64,000 nt of DNA. It comes from Kitasatospora terrestris (GTDB lineage: Bacteria > Actinomycetota > Actinomycetes > Streptomycetales > Streptomycetaceae). The DNA lies in contig NZ_BAABIS010000001.1 of assembly GCF_039542905.1 (NCBI RefSeq), positions 1,488,001 through 1,552,000 of the forward strand, given 5' to 3'. A program made the position numbers and the translations under genes. The notes under the pieces are model-generated. The model had not been told where the DNA came from and searched no databases. It was given only the letters and a program-made list of their open reading frames with translations. Positions 46,704 to 54,830 of this stretch are shown here, piece after piece; within the stretch, counting starts at the first letter, position 1, and each line of letters opens with the position of its first letter.

Positions 46704-47474
46704 TCACCGGCCGCCCAGGGCCTCGGCGGTGGCGCGGGCGAAGGCCTCGGGGTTGTCGAACATGATGTTGTGGCCGCAGTCCGGCACCGCCCGGATCACC
46801 ACTCCCGCGGCCGCCAGCTCCGCCGCGCCCGCCGGCGCGCCGTCCGCCTCGGGGTGCAGGAACGTCCGCGGCACGGACAGCCCCGACAGCTGCTCCCGCA
46901 GCCCGGGCACCGTCCCGCGGCCGCGGTGCACGGTGGTGCGGTGGAGCGCCACCCGGCCCGCCAGCCGCATCGTCGCCCACCAGGTCGGCCCGACCCGTTC
47001 CTCGGTCCGCGCCCAGCCGTGCGCCAGGAACTCCTCCTCGGTGTAGCTGGCGATCCCGGAGCTGCCCGGCGTGAGCACCGGCGGCGCCGGGTCCAGCACC
47101 GAGTCCACCAGCACCAGCCGCGACACCAGCCTCGGATGACGCGCCGCCAGCAGGATCGCCACCGCGCCGCCCAGGCTGTGCGCGACCACCTCCGCACCCT
47201 CCACCCCGGCCGACTCCAGGGCGAGGGCCACCGCGTCGGCGTGCTCCTCCAGCGTGTAGCCGAAGTCGGTGGGGCGGTCGCTGATGCCGAAGCCCAGCAG
47301 GTCCAGCAGCAGCGAACGGTGCCCGGCCAGCAGCGGATGGGCCGCCGCGGCCGCCCAGTACACCGGCGAGCTCGCGCCGAGCCCGTGCAGGTACAGGCGG
47401 GTGCACGGCCCGCTGCCGGGGATCTCGATCCAGCGGATCAGATCGCCGTTCGGGGTCACGGGGGCATGGCGCAT
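46704..47474 (-). CDS. Alpha/beta-fold hydrolase
   Basis: A 256-aa alpha/beta hydrolase. It has the oxyanion region LYLHGLGASSPVYW, the nucleophile elbow VVAHSLGGAV (Ser), the acid in LHPEADGAP, and His in DCGHNIMFDNP near the C-terminus. The substrate is unknown; lipase, esterase or C-C hydrolase are all possible. It is transcribed divergently from a PadR regulator, with a perfect palindrome between them, and is thus the likely regulated target. RBS AAGGAGA precedes ATG 47474. Confidence 0.88.
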   Translation of the reverse strand: MRHAPVTPNGDLIRWIEIPGSGPCTRLYLHGLGASSPVYWAAAAAHPLLAGHRSLLLDLLGFGISDRPTDFGYTLEEHADAVALALESAGVEGAEVVAHSLGGAVAILLAARHPRLVSRLVLVDSVLDPAPPVLTPGSSGIASYTEEEFLAHGWARTEERVGPTWWATMRLAGRVALHRTTVHRGRGTVPGLREQLSGLSVPRTFLHPEADGAPAGAAELAAAGVVIRAVPDCGHNIMFDNPEAFARATAEALGGR

Positions 47475-47519
47475 GGCCGACTCTCCTTCGGTCGCGGTCT
47501 CGTCCTCTGCGCCGCAATC

Positions 47520-47539
47520 ATACCTCGAATCCGAGGTAT
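47520..47539. promoter_or_regulatory. Palindromic PadR-type operator
   Basis: ATACCTCG-AATC-CGAGGTAT, a perfect 8-bp inverted repeat, lies 45 nt from both the hydrolase start (47474) and the PadR start (47585). Its position and symmetry fit a PadR dimer site repressing both genes. Confidence 0.7.
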
Positions 47540-47584
47540 ACCGGTTCCGATATATGGTCGGCGCGGATCTGACAGCATGACCGC

Positions 47585-48109
47585 ATGCTCAAGCTCGCGA
47601 TCCTCGGGTTCCTCCACGACCAGCCGCTGCACGGCTACGAGCTGCGCCGCCACCTCGCCGCCCTCACCGGACACGTCCGGCCCATCAGCGACGGCACCCT
47701 CTACCCCGCGATCAAGCGCCTCGAGTCCGACGGCCTGCTCGTCCGCGAAACCGAACCCGGCAGCGCCGCCGCCCCCCGCCACACCCTCCACCTCACCCCG
47801 GCCGGACGCGACGCGCTCCTCCACCACCTGCGCGAGCCCGAGCAGTTGGACATCAGCGACGAGAACCGCTGGTTCACCGTCCTCGCCTTCCTGCGCCACC
47901 TCGACCACCCCGCCGAACAGGCCGCCGTCCTCCGCCGCCGGCTCGCCTTCCTCCACGAACCCGCCAGCTTCTTCTACGAGGACGGCCGCCCCCTGCGTGC
48001 CGAGGACGTCGCAGACCCCTTCCGCAGCGGCATCCTCCGCATCGCCCGCGCCACCACCGAGGCCGAACTCGCCTGGCTCACCGACACCCTGGCGACCCTG
48101 GAAGGCTGA
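47585..48109 (+). CDS. PadR-family transcriptional regulator
   Basis: A 174-aa PadR protein. The winged helix-turn-helix starts at LKLAILGFLHDQPLHGYELRR, with SDGTLYPAIKRLESDGLLV as the recognition helix and wing. A C-terminal coiled dimerisation helix follows (EQAAVLRRRLAFLHEP). It is divergent from the alpha/beta hydrolase gene and probably represses it and itself through the palindrome at 47520-47539. The start is ATG 47585; the very short leader may be nearly leaderless. Confidence 0.92.
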   Translation: MLKLAILGFLHDQPLHGYELRRHLAALTGHVRPISDGTLYPAIKRLESDGLLVRETEPGSAAAPRHTLHLTPAGRDALLHHLREPEQLDISDENRWFTVLAFLRHLDHPAEQAAVLRRRLAFLHEPASFFYEDGRPLRAEDVADPFRSGILRIARATTEAELAWLTDTLATLEG

Positions 48110-48125
48110 TCGGCCGCCCTGCGGC

Positions 48126-49352
48126 TCAGCCCTCGCCGCAGGCCAGGTCGATCATCCGGTGCGCCACGGCCGCCGGGACGGCCGGGTTGGCCGCCGCGTC
48201 CCGGGCCGAGTGCGGATCGCGGAGGAGGCCGACGAGCGCGGCGACCGGCAGCCGGGGATTCCCGATGACCGCCTCACGGAGCGAGTGCGTCTCGGGCACC
48301 GCCCGCCCGGGGCGGTCGTGGAACGCCCGGTACTCCTGTTCCGTGCCGGCGAGCAGCCGCAGGGCGGTGGCGGGCGACAGCCGCGGATCGGCGGCCGCCC
48401 GCAGCCGGACCCGCCCGTCGGGGTCGTCGGCGAGGCGTTCCACCAGCTCGGCGGTGGCACCGGGGGCGTCCGGAGCGAGTCGGCGCCGCATCGGGTCCGG
48501 GTGGTCGGCGAATCCGATGAGGGCGTCGCGGGGGAAGTCGGGGCGGCGCAGCACCGGTCCGGGCCAGGTCCACTCCACGGCGGCTTCCAGCAGCACCTCG
48601 GCCGGCGCGTGCTCGTTGTGGGAGGCGAGGTTGGAGCGCACACCGCTGTCCGGGTCGCGGGCCAGCAGGTCCAGCACGTCCGGCGGGAGCAGGCGGGCGC
48701 GCGCCACCGAACGCCGGACGGCGACGCTCGCGGAGCGGGCCAGGCGCCGCATCGCCTCGGGGTCGTCATGGAGGTCCTCGACCCACTCCACCCGGTAGTA
48801 GGAGTGGTACTCGGGAACCCGGGAGGTGATCCGCGCGCGCAGTTCCTCCGTGGCGTCGGGGCGCACGGCGACCCGGTCGCGGACGCGGTAGTCGTCGTCC
48901 TCGGCGAGTTCGGCCACCAGCTCCGGGCTCAGCCAGGGGTTCCCGGCGAGGGTGGCGCGCGGCGCGTACTCGGGATCGTCGAGCAGGTGTCGGGCGAGGT
49001 CGTCGTCGAGGTGCCGGTGGCTCCGCGCCCGCCCTTGCTCGGCCGGATCGAGGGCGTCGTACTCCGACCGGGACATCGGGCGCTCCCGCCCGGCCTGCCT
49101 GTCGGCGGCGCCCCGGACGTCCGGTGACGGGTCGGTCGACAGTGCGGCCCGCCGCTCCGCGTCCAGGTGCGGCCAGGCCTGCTCGCAGACCGCCGCACGT
49201 ACCTGCGGATCGGGGTCGCCGGCCAACGCCGCGACCACCGACGCGGGCGGGCGCCGGAACCACAGGGCCTGCAGGCGCACCTGCGGATCCCGGTCCGCGG
49301 CCCAGCGTTCGAGCTCTCCCCCGGACGGGCGGGGGCAGTGCCAGCCGGCCAT
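48126..49352 (-). CDS. LRV/HEAT-like repeat protein, downstream part of an interrupted gene
   Basis: About 408 aa from ATG 49352. It consists of tandem about 25-residue helical repeats of the form DPxxxVRxxLAxxP followed by SPxxVxxLAxD, as in leucine-rich variant or HEAT-type armadillo-like solenoids that bind proteins. The reading frame continues without shift upstream to an in-frame TGA (49407-49409), and the preceding 84-aa reading frame has the same repeat style. The two pieces are probably one original gene. If translated alone, this part lacks a good ribosome site. Confidence 0.65.
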   Translation of the reverse strand: MAGWHCPRPSGGELERWAADRDPQVRLQALWFRRPPASVVAALAGDPDPQVRAAVCEQAWPHLDAERRAALSTDPSPDVRGAADRQAGRERPMSRSEYDALDPAEQGRARSHRHLDDDLARHLLDDPEYAPRATLAGNPWLSPELVAELAEDDDYRVRDRVAVRPDATEELRARITSRVPEYHSYYRVEWVEDLHDDPEAMRRLARSASVAVRRSVARARLLPPDVLDLLARDPDSGVRSNLASHNEHAPAEVLLEAAVEWTWPGPVLRRPDFPRDALIGFADHPDPMRRRLAPDAPGATAELVERLADDPDGRVRLRAAADPRLSPATALRLLAGTEQEYRAFHDRPGRAVPETHSLREAVIGNPRLPVAALVGLLRDPHSARDAAANPAVPAAVAHRMIDLACGEG

Positions 49353-49406
49353 GTGCTGAAGTCTGCGTCGGCGCACCCCGGTCGGTTCGGTGGCGATCAG
49401 CCGCAA

Positions 49407-49661
49407 TCACTGCGCGAGGCTCATCCCGCGTTGGTGCTCCGCGAGGTCCGCCCGAAGTCGCCAGTCGGGGTGGGCGATGACCGCGTCCACGGCCTCCGCC
49501 GGGAGCGGGTACGCCGGCAGGTGGCGCACCCGACCGACCAGGCGCGTCACCACGTCGGGTGACGGGTGGGCGCCCAGGCCGCAGAGCCACTCCCGTTCCA
49601 GGCGGGGCAACTCGGCCACGGCGTCGATCCCCACGAACAGCTCGTCCCACTCGTCCCGCAT
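49407..49661 (-). CDS. N-terminal fragment of the interrupted LRV/HEAT-like repeat gene
   Basis: An 84-aa reading frame ending AEHQRGMSLAQ, then TGA, then TTG CGG CTG in the same frame as the downstream repeat protein. The N-terminus DEWDELFVGIDAVAELPRLE and the repeat HPSPDVVTRLVGR, then HPDWRLRADLAEH, fit as the start of the solenoid. A single base change (for example TGG or CGA to TGA) would restore a protein of about 510 aa. Confidence 0.6.
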   Translation of the reverse strand: MRDEWDELFVGIDAVAELPRLEREWLCGLGAHPSPDVVTRLVGRVRHLPAYPLPAEAVDAVIAHPDWRLRADLAEHQRGMSLAQ

Positions 49662-49688
49662 GTCCGATCCGCCTCGGGTCGTGGCCGG

Positions 49689-50366
49689 TCAGGACCGGGC
49701 GGCGTAGCGGGCGAGGAAGAGGTCGACGCCGGACTCGATGGTGGCGGTGAGGGCGGTGGCGTCGGGTTCGGTGGCGGGGGCGAAGGTCTGGACGAGCTGG
49801 GGGATGCCGACGGTGGCGGCGACGAGCTGCTGGACGGCGAGTTCGGGGTCGGGGACGTGCAGCGCGCCGGCGGCGGTGAGTTCGGTGAGGGCCTCGATCA
49901 GCGGGCCGTTGTTCATGTCGTAGGTGACGCGGTACCAGAGTTGGCCGAGCTGCGGGAAGCGGTCGATCTCGCCGATGACGAGGCGGCGCAGCGACATGAT
50001 CTCGGGCCGGAGCAGGATGCGGGCCAACTCGCTCGCGTGCCGGACCAGTCCGGTGCGGACGTCGGGTGCGGCGGCGATGGTGGCGCCGGCGGGTGCGAGG
50101 TCGGCGTACGTCCTGGGGAGGAGGCCGCCGACGACGGCGAGGAAGAGGCGCTCCTTGCTGCCGAAGTGCTTGTAGATGGTGGCCTTGGAGACGCCGGACT
50201 TGGCGGTGATGGCGTCCATGGAGGCCGCCGAGTAGCCCTCCGCCAGGAATTCGGCGAGGGCGGCGTCGATGATCGCCCGGCGCTTGCGGGAGGCGGCGTC
50301 GGCCGGGTCGGGGATGATCGGGATGCCGTACTCGTCGGTCGGGTCCTGGCCGGTGCCGGCTGGCAT
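49689..50366 (-). CDS. TetR-family transcriptional repressor
   Basis: A 225-aa TetR protein. The helix-turn-helix region is RAIIDAALAEFLAEGYSAAS followed by SGVSKATIYKHFGSKERLF. The C-terminal ligand domain resembles the AcrR group (TetR_C): LRRLVIGEIDRFPQLGQ. An ACTGAACCGTTCGGT element lies 45 nt upstream of its ATG and is nearly repeated in the pirin/MBL divergent promoter, so it probably represses itself and both of those genes. Confidence 0.92.
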   Translation of the reverse strand: MPAGTGQDPTDEYGIPIIPDPADAASRKRRAIIDAALAEFLAEGYSAASMDAITAKSGVSKATIYKHFGSKERLFLAVVGGLLPRTYADLAPAGATIAAAPDVRTGLVRHASELARILLRPEIMSLRRLVIGEIDRFPQLGQLWYRVTYDMNNGPLIEALTELTAAGALHVPDPELAVQQLVAATVGIPQLVQTFAPATEPDATALTATIESGVDLFLARYAARS

Positions 50367-50410
50367 GGGGTGGTCCTCCGGGGTCGCTGCGTCTGGGCGC
50401 CAGTGTATGA

Positions 50411-50425
50411 ACTGAACCGTTCGGT
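50411..50425. promoter_or_regulatory. Putative TetR operator, copy 1
   Basis: ACTGAACCGTTCGGT, 45 nt upstream of the tetR start. A copy differing at one base lies at 51402-51416 in the next promoter. The shared element supports autoregulation. Confidence 0.55.
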
Positions 50426-50482
50426 CGGCAACGGCGGCGGGCGCCGGACCTGCGGCGGCACCCGCCGTGCGCGCCGGGACGC

Positions 50483-51364
50483 TCACCCGTCCATCCGTCC
50501 CATCCGGCCGAGGGCGAAGTCCTTCTCCGCCTGGCGGAGTTCGGCGGCGGTGTTCATCACGAACGGGCCGCTGCGCGCGACGGGTTCGCCGATCGGTTCG
50601 CCGGCGAGGACCAGGACCTCGGCCGGTCCGCCGTCGGCGTGGACGTTGAACCGTTCGCCGTCCCGGTCGAGGGCGGCGAGGTGTCCGTCGGGCAGCGGGA
50701 CGTCGCCGACGCGGGCGGCGCCGGTCATCGCGTACACGGCGGCGTTGTGTCCGGCGGGTGCGGTGAAGGCGGCGCGGCCGCCGGCGGCGAGGCGGGCGTG
50801 CACGACGAGCACGGGGGTGACGGACGCGAACGGGCCCCTCGCGCCGTGGGTGGTGCCCGCGATGACGGTGAGGTGGGCGCCGTCGGGGGTGGTGACGACG
50901 GGCAGGTCGGCGGCGTCGGCGTTCCGGCTGGCGGGTTCGGTCCACTTGTGCCGGGCGGGCAGGTTGACCCAGATCTGCAGCAGGTGCTGCCGGCCGCCCG
51001 CGGCGAGGAACTCCTCGGTGGGCAGGGCCTCGTGGACGATCCCGGAGCCCGCGGTGAGCCACTGGACGCCGCCGGCCCGGACGACGGCGCGGTGGCCGCG
51101 CGAGTCGGCGTTGGCGATGTCGCCGGCGATCACGTACTGGATGGTCGCGAACCCGCGGTGCGGGTGCGGGGGCGCGCCCTTGGCCTCGCCGGGGGCGAGG
51201 TCGACCGGGCCGACCTGGTCGACCATCAGGAACGGGTCGAGGAAGGGGAGTTCTCCGGTCGGGAAGGGCCGGCGGACGGGGAACCCGGCGCCCTCGTAGG
51301 TGTGGAACGGGCTGACGACGCGCTCGACCCGGCGGGCGGCTGCGGTCCCTGCTTCAGAAGTCAT
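50483..51364 (-). CDS. Pirin-family protein
   Basis: A 293-aa bicupin of the pirin family. The metal-site motif is present: PPHPHRGFATIQYV (His residues) and SGIVHEA(LP), with LLQIWVNLPARHKWTEP after it. Bacterial pirins act as quercetinases or redox-sensitive partners; the substrate is not defined here. It is divergent from an MBL-fold hydrolase, with TetR-type operators between, which suggests a small inducible stress or aromatic-compound response. Confidence 0.92.
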   Translation of the reverse strand: MTSEAGTAAARRVERVVSPFHTYEGAGFPVRRPFPTGELPFLDPFLMVDQVGPVDLAPGEAKGAPPHPHRGFATIQYVIAGDIANADSRGHRAVVRAGGVQWLTAGSGIVHEALPTEEFLAAGGRQHLLQIWVNLPARHKWTEPASRNADAADLPVVTTPDGAHLTVIAGTTHGARGPFASVTPVLVVHARLAAGGRAAFTAPAGHNAAVYAMTGAARVGDVPLPDGHLAALDRDGERFNVHADGGPAEVLVLAGEPIGEPVARSGPFVMNTAAELRQAEKDFALGRMGRMDG

Positions 51365-51401
51365 GGATCGAATGAACTACACCGAACAGTTCACTGTCAA
51401 G

Positions 51402-51442
51402 ACTGAACCGTTCCGTTGACACAATGAACTGATCCGTTTAGT
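51402..51442. promoter_or_regulatory. Putative TetR operators between pirin and MBL genes
   Basis: ACTGAACCGTTCCGT (51402-51416) matches the tetR-upstream site at 14 of 15 bases. A diverged copy, ACTGATCCGTTTAGT, follows at 51428-51442. They flank the likely promoters of both divergent genes. Confidence 0.6.
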
Positions 51443-51451
51443 TTTTTCGTC

Positions 51452-52213
51452 ATGACCACCGTCACCGCCACCCACGTCGGCACCGCCACCGTCCTGCTCC
51501 GGATCGGCGACCTCACGGTCCTCACGGACCCGGCGCTCGACCCCGGCCCTGCCGACTACCCGGCGGCCCGGCCGCTGCGCCGCCTCACCGGACCGGCGCT
51601 CACCGCCGACGACCTGCCGCCGATCCACCTGGTGCTGCTCTCGCACGACCAGCACCACGACAACCTGGACGCCTCCGGCCGCCGGGTGCTCGCCCAGGCC
51701 GCGACCGTCCTCACCACGCCCGAGGCCGCCGGACGCCTCGGCGGCTCAGCCGTCGGCCTGGCGCCCTGGGAGAGCCGGCGGATCACCGTCGGCACGACCA
51801 CCGTCACCGTCACCGCGACCCCCGCCCGGCACGGACCCGCCGGCACCGAGCAGGCCACCGGGGCCGTCACCGGCTTCGTGATCGAGCACGACGGCGGCAC
51901 CCTCTACCTCTCCGGCGACACCGTCCGGCACGAGGAGCTGGCCGAGATCGGCGAGCGCTTCACGATCGACACCGCCTTCCTGCACCTGGGCGACGCGCAC
52001 TTCCCGTCCACCGGCGACCGGCGCTTCTCGCTCAGCGCCGCCGAGGGCGCCGAACTGGCCCGCACGCTCCGCGCCCGCACCGTCGTCCCGGTCCACTACG
52101 AGTCCTGGGAGCACCTGGCCGAGGACCCGGCCCGGATCGCCGAGGCGTTCGCCGCACCCGACCTGGCCGGCCGGCTGCGCCGCCTGACCCCGGGCGTCCC
52201 CACCCGGCTCTGA
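51452..52213 (+). CDS. MBL-fold metal-dependent hydrolase
   Basis: A 253-aa metallo-beta-lactamase-fold protein of the UlaG-like type. The metal-binding loop appears as LLSHDQHHDNLD, a variant of HxHxDH, with later ligands in TPARHGP, LSGDTV and VPVHYESWEH. The reaction is unknown. It sits next to a pirin and a TetR regulator and is preceded by putative TetR operators, so it is probably induced together with pirin. Confidence 0.88.
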   Translation: MTTVTATHVGTATVLLRIGDLTVLTDPALDPGPADYPAARPLRRLTGPALTADDLPPIHLVLLSHDQHHDNLDASGRRVLAQAATVLTTPEAAGRLGGSAVGLAPWESRRITVGTTTVTVTATPARHGPAGTEQATGAVTGFVIEHDGGTLYLSGDTVRHEELAEIGERFTIDTAFLHLGDAHFPSTGDRRFSLSAAEGAELARTLRARTVVPVHYESWEHLAEDPARIAEAFAAPDLAGRLRRLTPGVPTRL

Positions 52214-52260
52214 CCGACCGGGCCCGGCCGGGCCCCACGCATCCCGGAACACCCACGGGA

Positions 52261-52288
52261 CCACTCACCCGGCACCACTCACCCGGCA
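52261..52288. repeat. Two tandem copies of a 14-bp unit
   Basis: CCACTCACCCGGCA occurs twice in direct tandem, 25 nt upstream of the alpha/beta hydrolase start. It could be a simple slippage duplication or a paired regulator site; no further support was seen. Confidence 0.5.
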
Positions 52289-52312
52289 CCCAACACCCGA
52301 GGAGTCACCGCC

Positions 52313-53194
52313 ATGTCCGCCACCAGCGCGTCCACCGAGGTCCGGCACCGCACCGTCGAGGTCAACGGCCGGTCGGTCTTCTACCGGGAGGCCGGCGACC
52401 CGGCCGCCCCGACCCTGGTCCTGTTGCACGGCTTCCCCAGCAGCTCGTCGATGTTCCGCAACCTGCTGCGCGACCTCGCCGACGCGTACCACCTGATCGC
52501 CCCCGACCACCTGGGCTTCGGGCAGTCCGACACCCCGCCGGTCGAGGAGTTCCCCTACAGCTTCGACACCCTCACCGAGTACACCCTGGCGCTGCTCGAC
52601 ACCCTCGGCGTCGACCGCTTCGCCCTCTACCTCCAGGACTACGGCGCGCCGATCGGCCTGCGGATCGCGGCGAAGCACCCCGAGCGGGTCACCGCGCTGA
52701 TCAGCCAGAGCGGCAACGCGTACCTGGAGGGCTTCACCTCCTTCTGGGACGTGCTGTTCGCCCACGCGAAGGACCGGGCGGCCAACGAGGGGGCCGTCCG
52801 GGAGCTGCTGACCGCCGACGCCACCCGCCGGCAGTACACCCACGGGGTGCCCGCCGACCGGCTCGACCGCCTCTCCCCCGACACCTGGACCCTCGACCAG
52901 GCGGGGCTGGACCGGCCCGGCAACCGGGAGATCCAGCTCCAGTTGTTCTGGGACTACCAGTTCAACCTGGTCGGCTACCCCGCCTTCCAGGAGTACTTCC
53001 GCACCCACCGGCCGCCGACACTGGTCGCCTGGGGGCGCAACGACGAGATCTTCGGCCCGGACGGCGCGACCGCCTTCGCCCGCGACCTCCCCGACGCCGA
53101 GATCCACCTCCTCGACGCCGGCCACTTCGCCCTGGAGACCCACGGCCCGGAGATCGCCGCCCTGATCCGCGACTTCCTGGCCCGCCACCTCTGA
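52313..53194 (+). CDS. Alpha/beta hydrolase with Asp nucleophile (haloalkane dehalogenase/epoxide hydrolase-like)
   Basis: A 293-aa alpha/beta hydrolase. HGFPSSSSMFRNLL gives the oxyanion hole and LYLQDYGAPIGLR carries Asp at the nucleophile position. This is the haloalkane dehalogenase and epoxide hydrolase signature rather than a Ser esterase. The cap region includes a Trp-containing FWDYQFN, and the C-terminal DAGHFALETH supplies the catalytic His. RBS CGAGGAG precedes ATG 52313. Substrate unknown; it lies downstream of the MBL gene with about a 100-nt gap. Confidence 0.88.
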   Translation: MSATSASTEVRHRTVEVNGRSVFYREAGDPAAPTLVLLHGFPSSSSMFRNLLRDLADAYHLIAPDHLGFGQSDTPPVEEFPYSFDTLTEYTLALLDTLGVDRFALYLQDYGAPIGLRIAAKHPERVTALISQSGNAYLEGFTSFWDVLFAHAKDRAANEGAVRELLTADATRRQYTHGVPADRLDRLSPDTWTLDQAGLDRPGNREIQLQLFWDYQFNLVGYPAFQEYFRTHRPPTLVAWGRNDEIFGPDGATAFARDLPDAEIHLLDAGHFALETHGPEIAALIRDFLARHL

Positions 53195-53234
53195 GCCCCC
53201 CGCCCCGTCCACCCCCGCCCGCCAAGGCGCCCGC

Positions 53235-54101
53235 TCAGCTGCGCCCGGGCGCCAGCCAGCCCTCCGCGCGGGACTGCTTGTCGGTGTCGCCGGACCGGCG
53301 GGCGTGGGCCAGGAGGCGTGCGCGCAGCCCGTCCGGAAGGGCTGCGACGTCCCGCTCCTGGTCCGGGCGGGACTTCCAGCCGACCAGGTGCCGAACGGCT
53401 CCCGCAACGTGGCGCTCGTCGGCGCGCGGGTCGGCGAGGGCTGACAGCAGGTCGGTGATCGGCATCGCTGCGAGCACCTTGCCCGGCATGCCCTCGTACG
53501 AGGGGTGGCCGGAGCAGCGCCCGCTGCCGGCGCCGAACCAGGCCAGCAGGGCCAGCGCCCGCTCCACCGGGTCGGGGAGCTCCTCGCGCAGCCGGGCCAC
53601 GAGCTCGTCGCACAGCTCGGCCTCGCCGGCCAGGTCGAAAGGGGAAGCGCCGAGGATCCGGTCGGCGAACCCGTCGAGCCCCGCCGGCATCGCGGCCAGC
53701 CACTCTCGACGCTGCGCGCGGCGCTTCTCGCCCGCCCGCCGCTCGGCCTCGAACTGCTCGAGCGGCCCGGGCATGCCGTGCCCGGCCAGCCAGCCCAGCA
53801 GCAGCCGGCCGTCGGCGAGCACGGCGTCGCCCTCCCACCCCGACCAGCGCAGCGCCGACCCGTGGTGCAGGACGACCGAGTCCAGCTGTCCGCCGTCCCG
53901 GTCCAGGAGTTCGAAGCGCACGTCGCCCAGGCACATGCAGTACGAGTCGGGAATCGAGTCCACCGCCATGGCCGCCCTGAGCCGAGCCGCCTCTGCCGAA
54001 TCCGCCAGCTCCACCCGCAGCTCGGCATCCCCGCTCACCGGGCCCACCCGCACCGCGGACGCCTGCCGCAACACGGAGTCCAACGCCGTCGTCCCACCCA
54101 T
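53235..54101 (-). CDS. Hypothetical protein
   Basis: A 288-aa soluble protein from ATG 54101. No family was recognised. Visible points: an N-terminal region with ELRVELADSAEAARLRAAMAV, a CMCLGDVRFELLDRDG strand pair that resembles a beta-sandwich, and a C-terminal helical part rich in Asp/Arg repeats (ADPRADERHVAGAVRHLVG). The C-terminal half may be HEAT-like. It is flanked by a convergent hydrolase and a same-strand MarR gene, with no clear functional link. Confidence 0.6.
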   Translation of the reverse strand: MGGTTALDSVLRQASAVRVGPVSGDAELRVELADSAEAARLRAAMAVDSIPDSYCMCLGDVRFELLDRDGGQLDSVVLHHGSALRWSGWEGDAVLADGRLLLGWLAGHGMPGPLEQFEAERRAGEKRRAQRREWLAAMPAGLDGFADRILGASPFDLAGEAELCDELVARLREELPDPVERALALLAWFGAGSGRCSGHPSYEGMPGKVLAAMPITDLLSALADPRADERHVAGAVRHLVGWKSRPDQERDVAALPDGLRARLLAHARRSGDTDKQSRAEGWLAPGRS

Positions 54102-54210
54102 GGCCCCTCCCACCTTCCACCCCTCCCACACGATCGCCCGATTGCACCGCAGCCCCGGCCACCCCGCAAGCGAGTTCCCGACTCCCCCGGAGGGTGTGCG
54201 GCCCGGGGTG

Positions 54211-54723
54211 CTACGCCTCGTCGCCGAGGGAGACCAGGAGGCGGCGCAGCAGGGTCGCGAGTTGCTGCTGTTCGTCGTCGGTGAGGCCGGCGAGCTGGGT
54301 GCGTTCGTTAGCGAGGTGGTGGTCGGCGGCCTCGTTGACGAGGCGCAGGCCCTGCTCGGTGAGGGAGATGAGCATCCGGCGCCGGTGGTCGGGGTCGAGG
54401 GCGCGGTCGACGAGGCCCTTCTCGACGAGCCGGTCGATCCGGTTGGTGAGGGCGGCGGAGCTGACCATGGCGGCGCTGCTGAGGGCGCCGGCGCTGAGGA
54501 CGTGGGGCGGGCCGGATCGCAGGAGGGTGGCGAGGACGTCGAACTCCCAGGGTTCGACGCCCTGAGCACTGAGGGTGTCCTTCACGCTCCGTTCGAGGAG
54601 ACGGGACGCCCGGGAGAGCCGGCCGACGACGGCCATGGGGGTGACGTCGAGGTCGGGTCTGACGGTGTTCCACTGCTGGATGATCGCGTCGACTCCGTCG
54701 CGCTGCAGGTCAAGGTCGCTCAT
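54211..54723 (-). CDS. MarR-family transcriptional regulator
   Basis: A 170-aa MarR protein. The winged helix-turn-helix is WEFDVLATLLRSGPPHVLSA, then MVSSAALTNRIDRLVEKGLV, with DPDHRRRMLISLTEQG as the wing. It is divergent from an NAD-dependent epimerase-like gene, and two related TTTC-N-AC-N-TCGAAAT palindromes lie in the gap. It should therefore repress both itself and the epimerase-like gene. Confidence 0.92.
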   Translation of the reverse strand: MSDLDLQRDGVDAIIQQWNTVRPDLDVTPMAVVGRLSRASRLLERSVKDTLSAQGVEPWEFDVLATLLRSGPPHVLSAGALSSAAMVSSAALTNRIDRLVEKGLVDRALDPDHRRRMLISLTEQGLRLVNEAADHHLANERTQLAGLTDDEQQQLATLLRRLLVSLGDEA

Positions 54724-54738
54724 GACCTGCAGTCTAAC

Positions 54739-54799
54739 ATTTCCACGTCGAAATATTTGACTCTCGCGACAGGGTCTGCCTATAGTTTCGACATCGAAA
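54739..54799. promoter_or_regulatory. Two MarR-type palindromes in divergent promoter
   Basis: TTTCGA-CA-TCGAAA (54786-54799) is a perfect palindrome. ATTTCCACGTCGAAAT (54739-54754) is an imperfect second copy. They lie 16 and 63 nt from the MarR start and fit two dimer sites. Confidence 0.65.
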
Positions 54800-54830
54800 T
54801 GTTCGATCCGCGATTCACGTGGGGGCTACT

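Noticed and set aside
50411..51442. Interpreting the ACTGAACCGTTC elements as promoter -35/-10 boxes only
   Set aside because: The near-identical 15-bp match in two separate promoters of neighbouring genes is better explained by a shared TetR operator, although it may also overlap promoter elements.
52261..52288. 14-bp tandem duplication as an attachment site or transposon footprint
   Set aside because: No integrase, transposase or tRNA gene lies nearby, and the unit occurs only here in tandem. It was kept only as a repeat.
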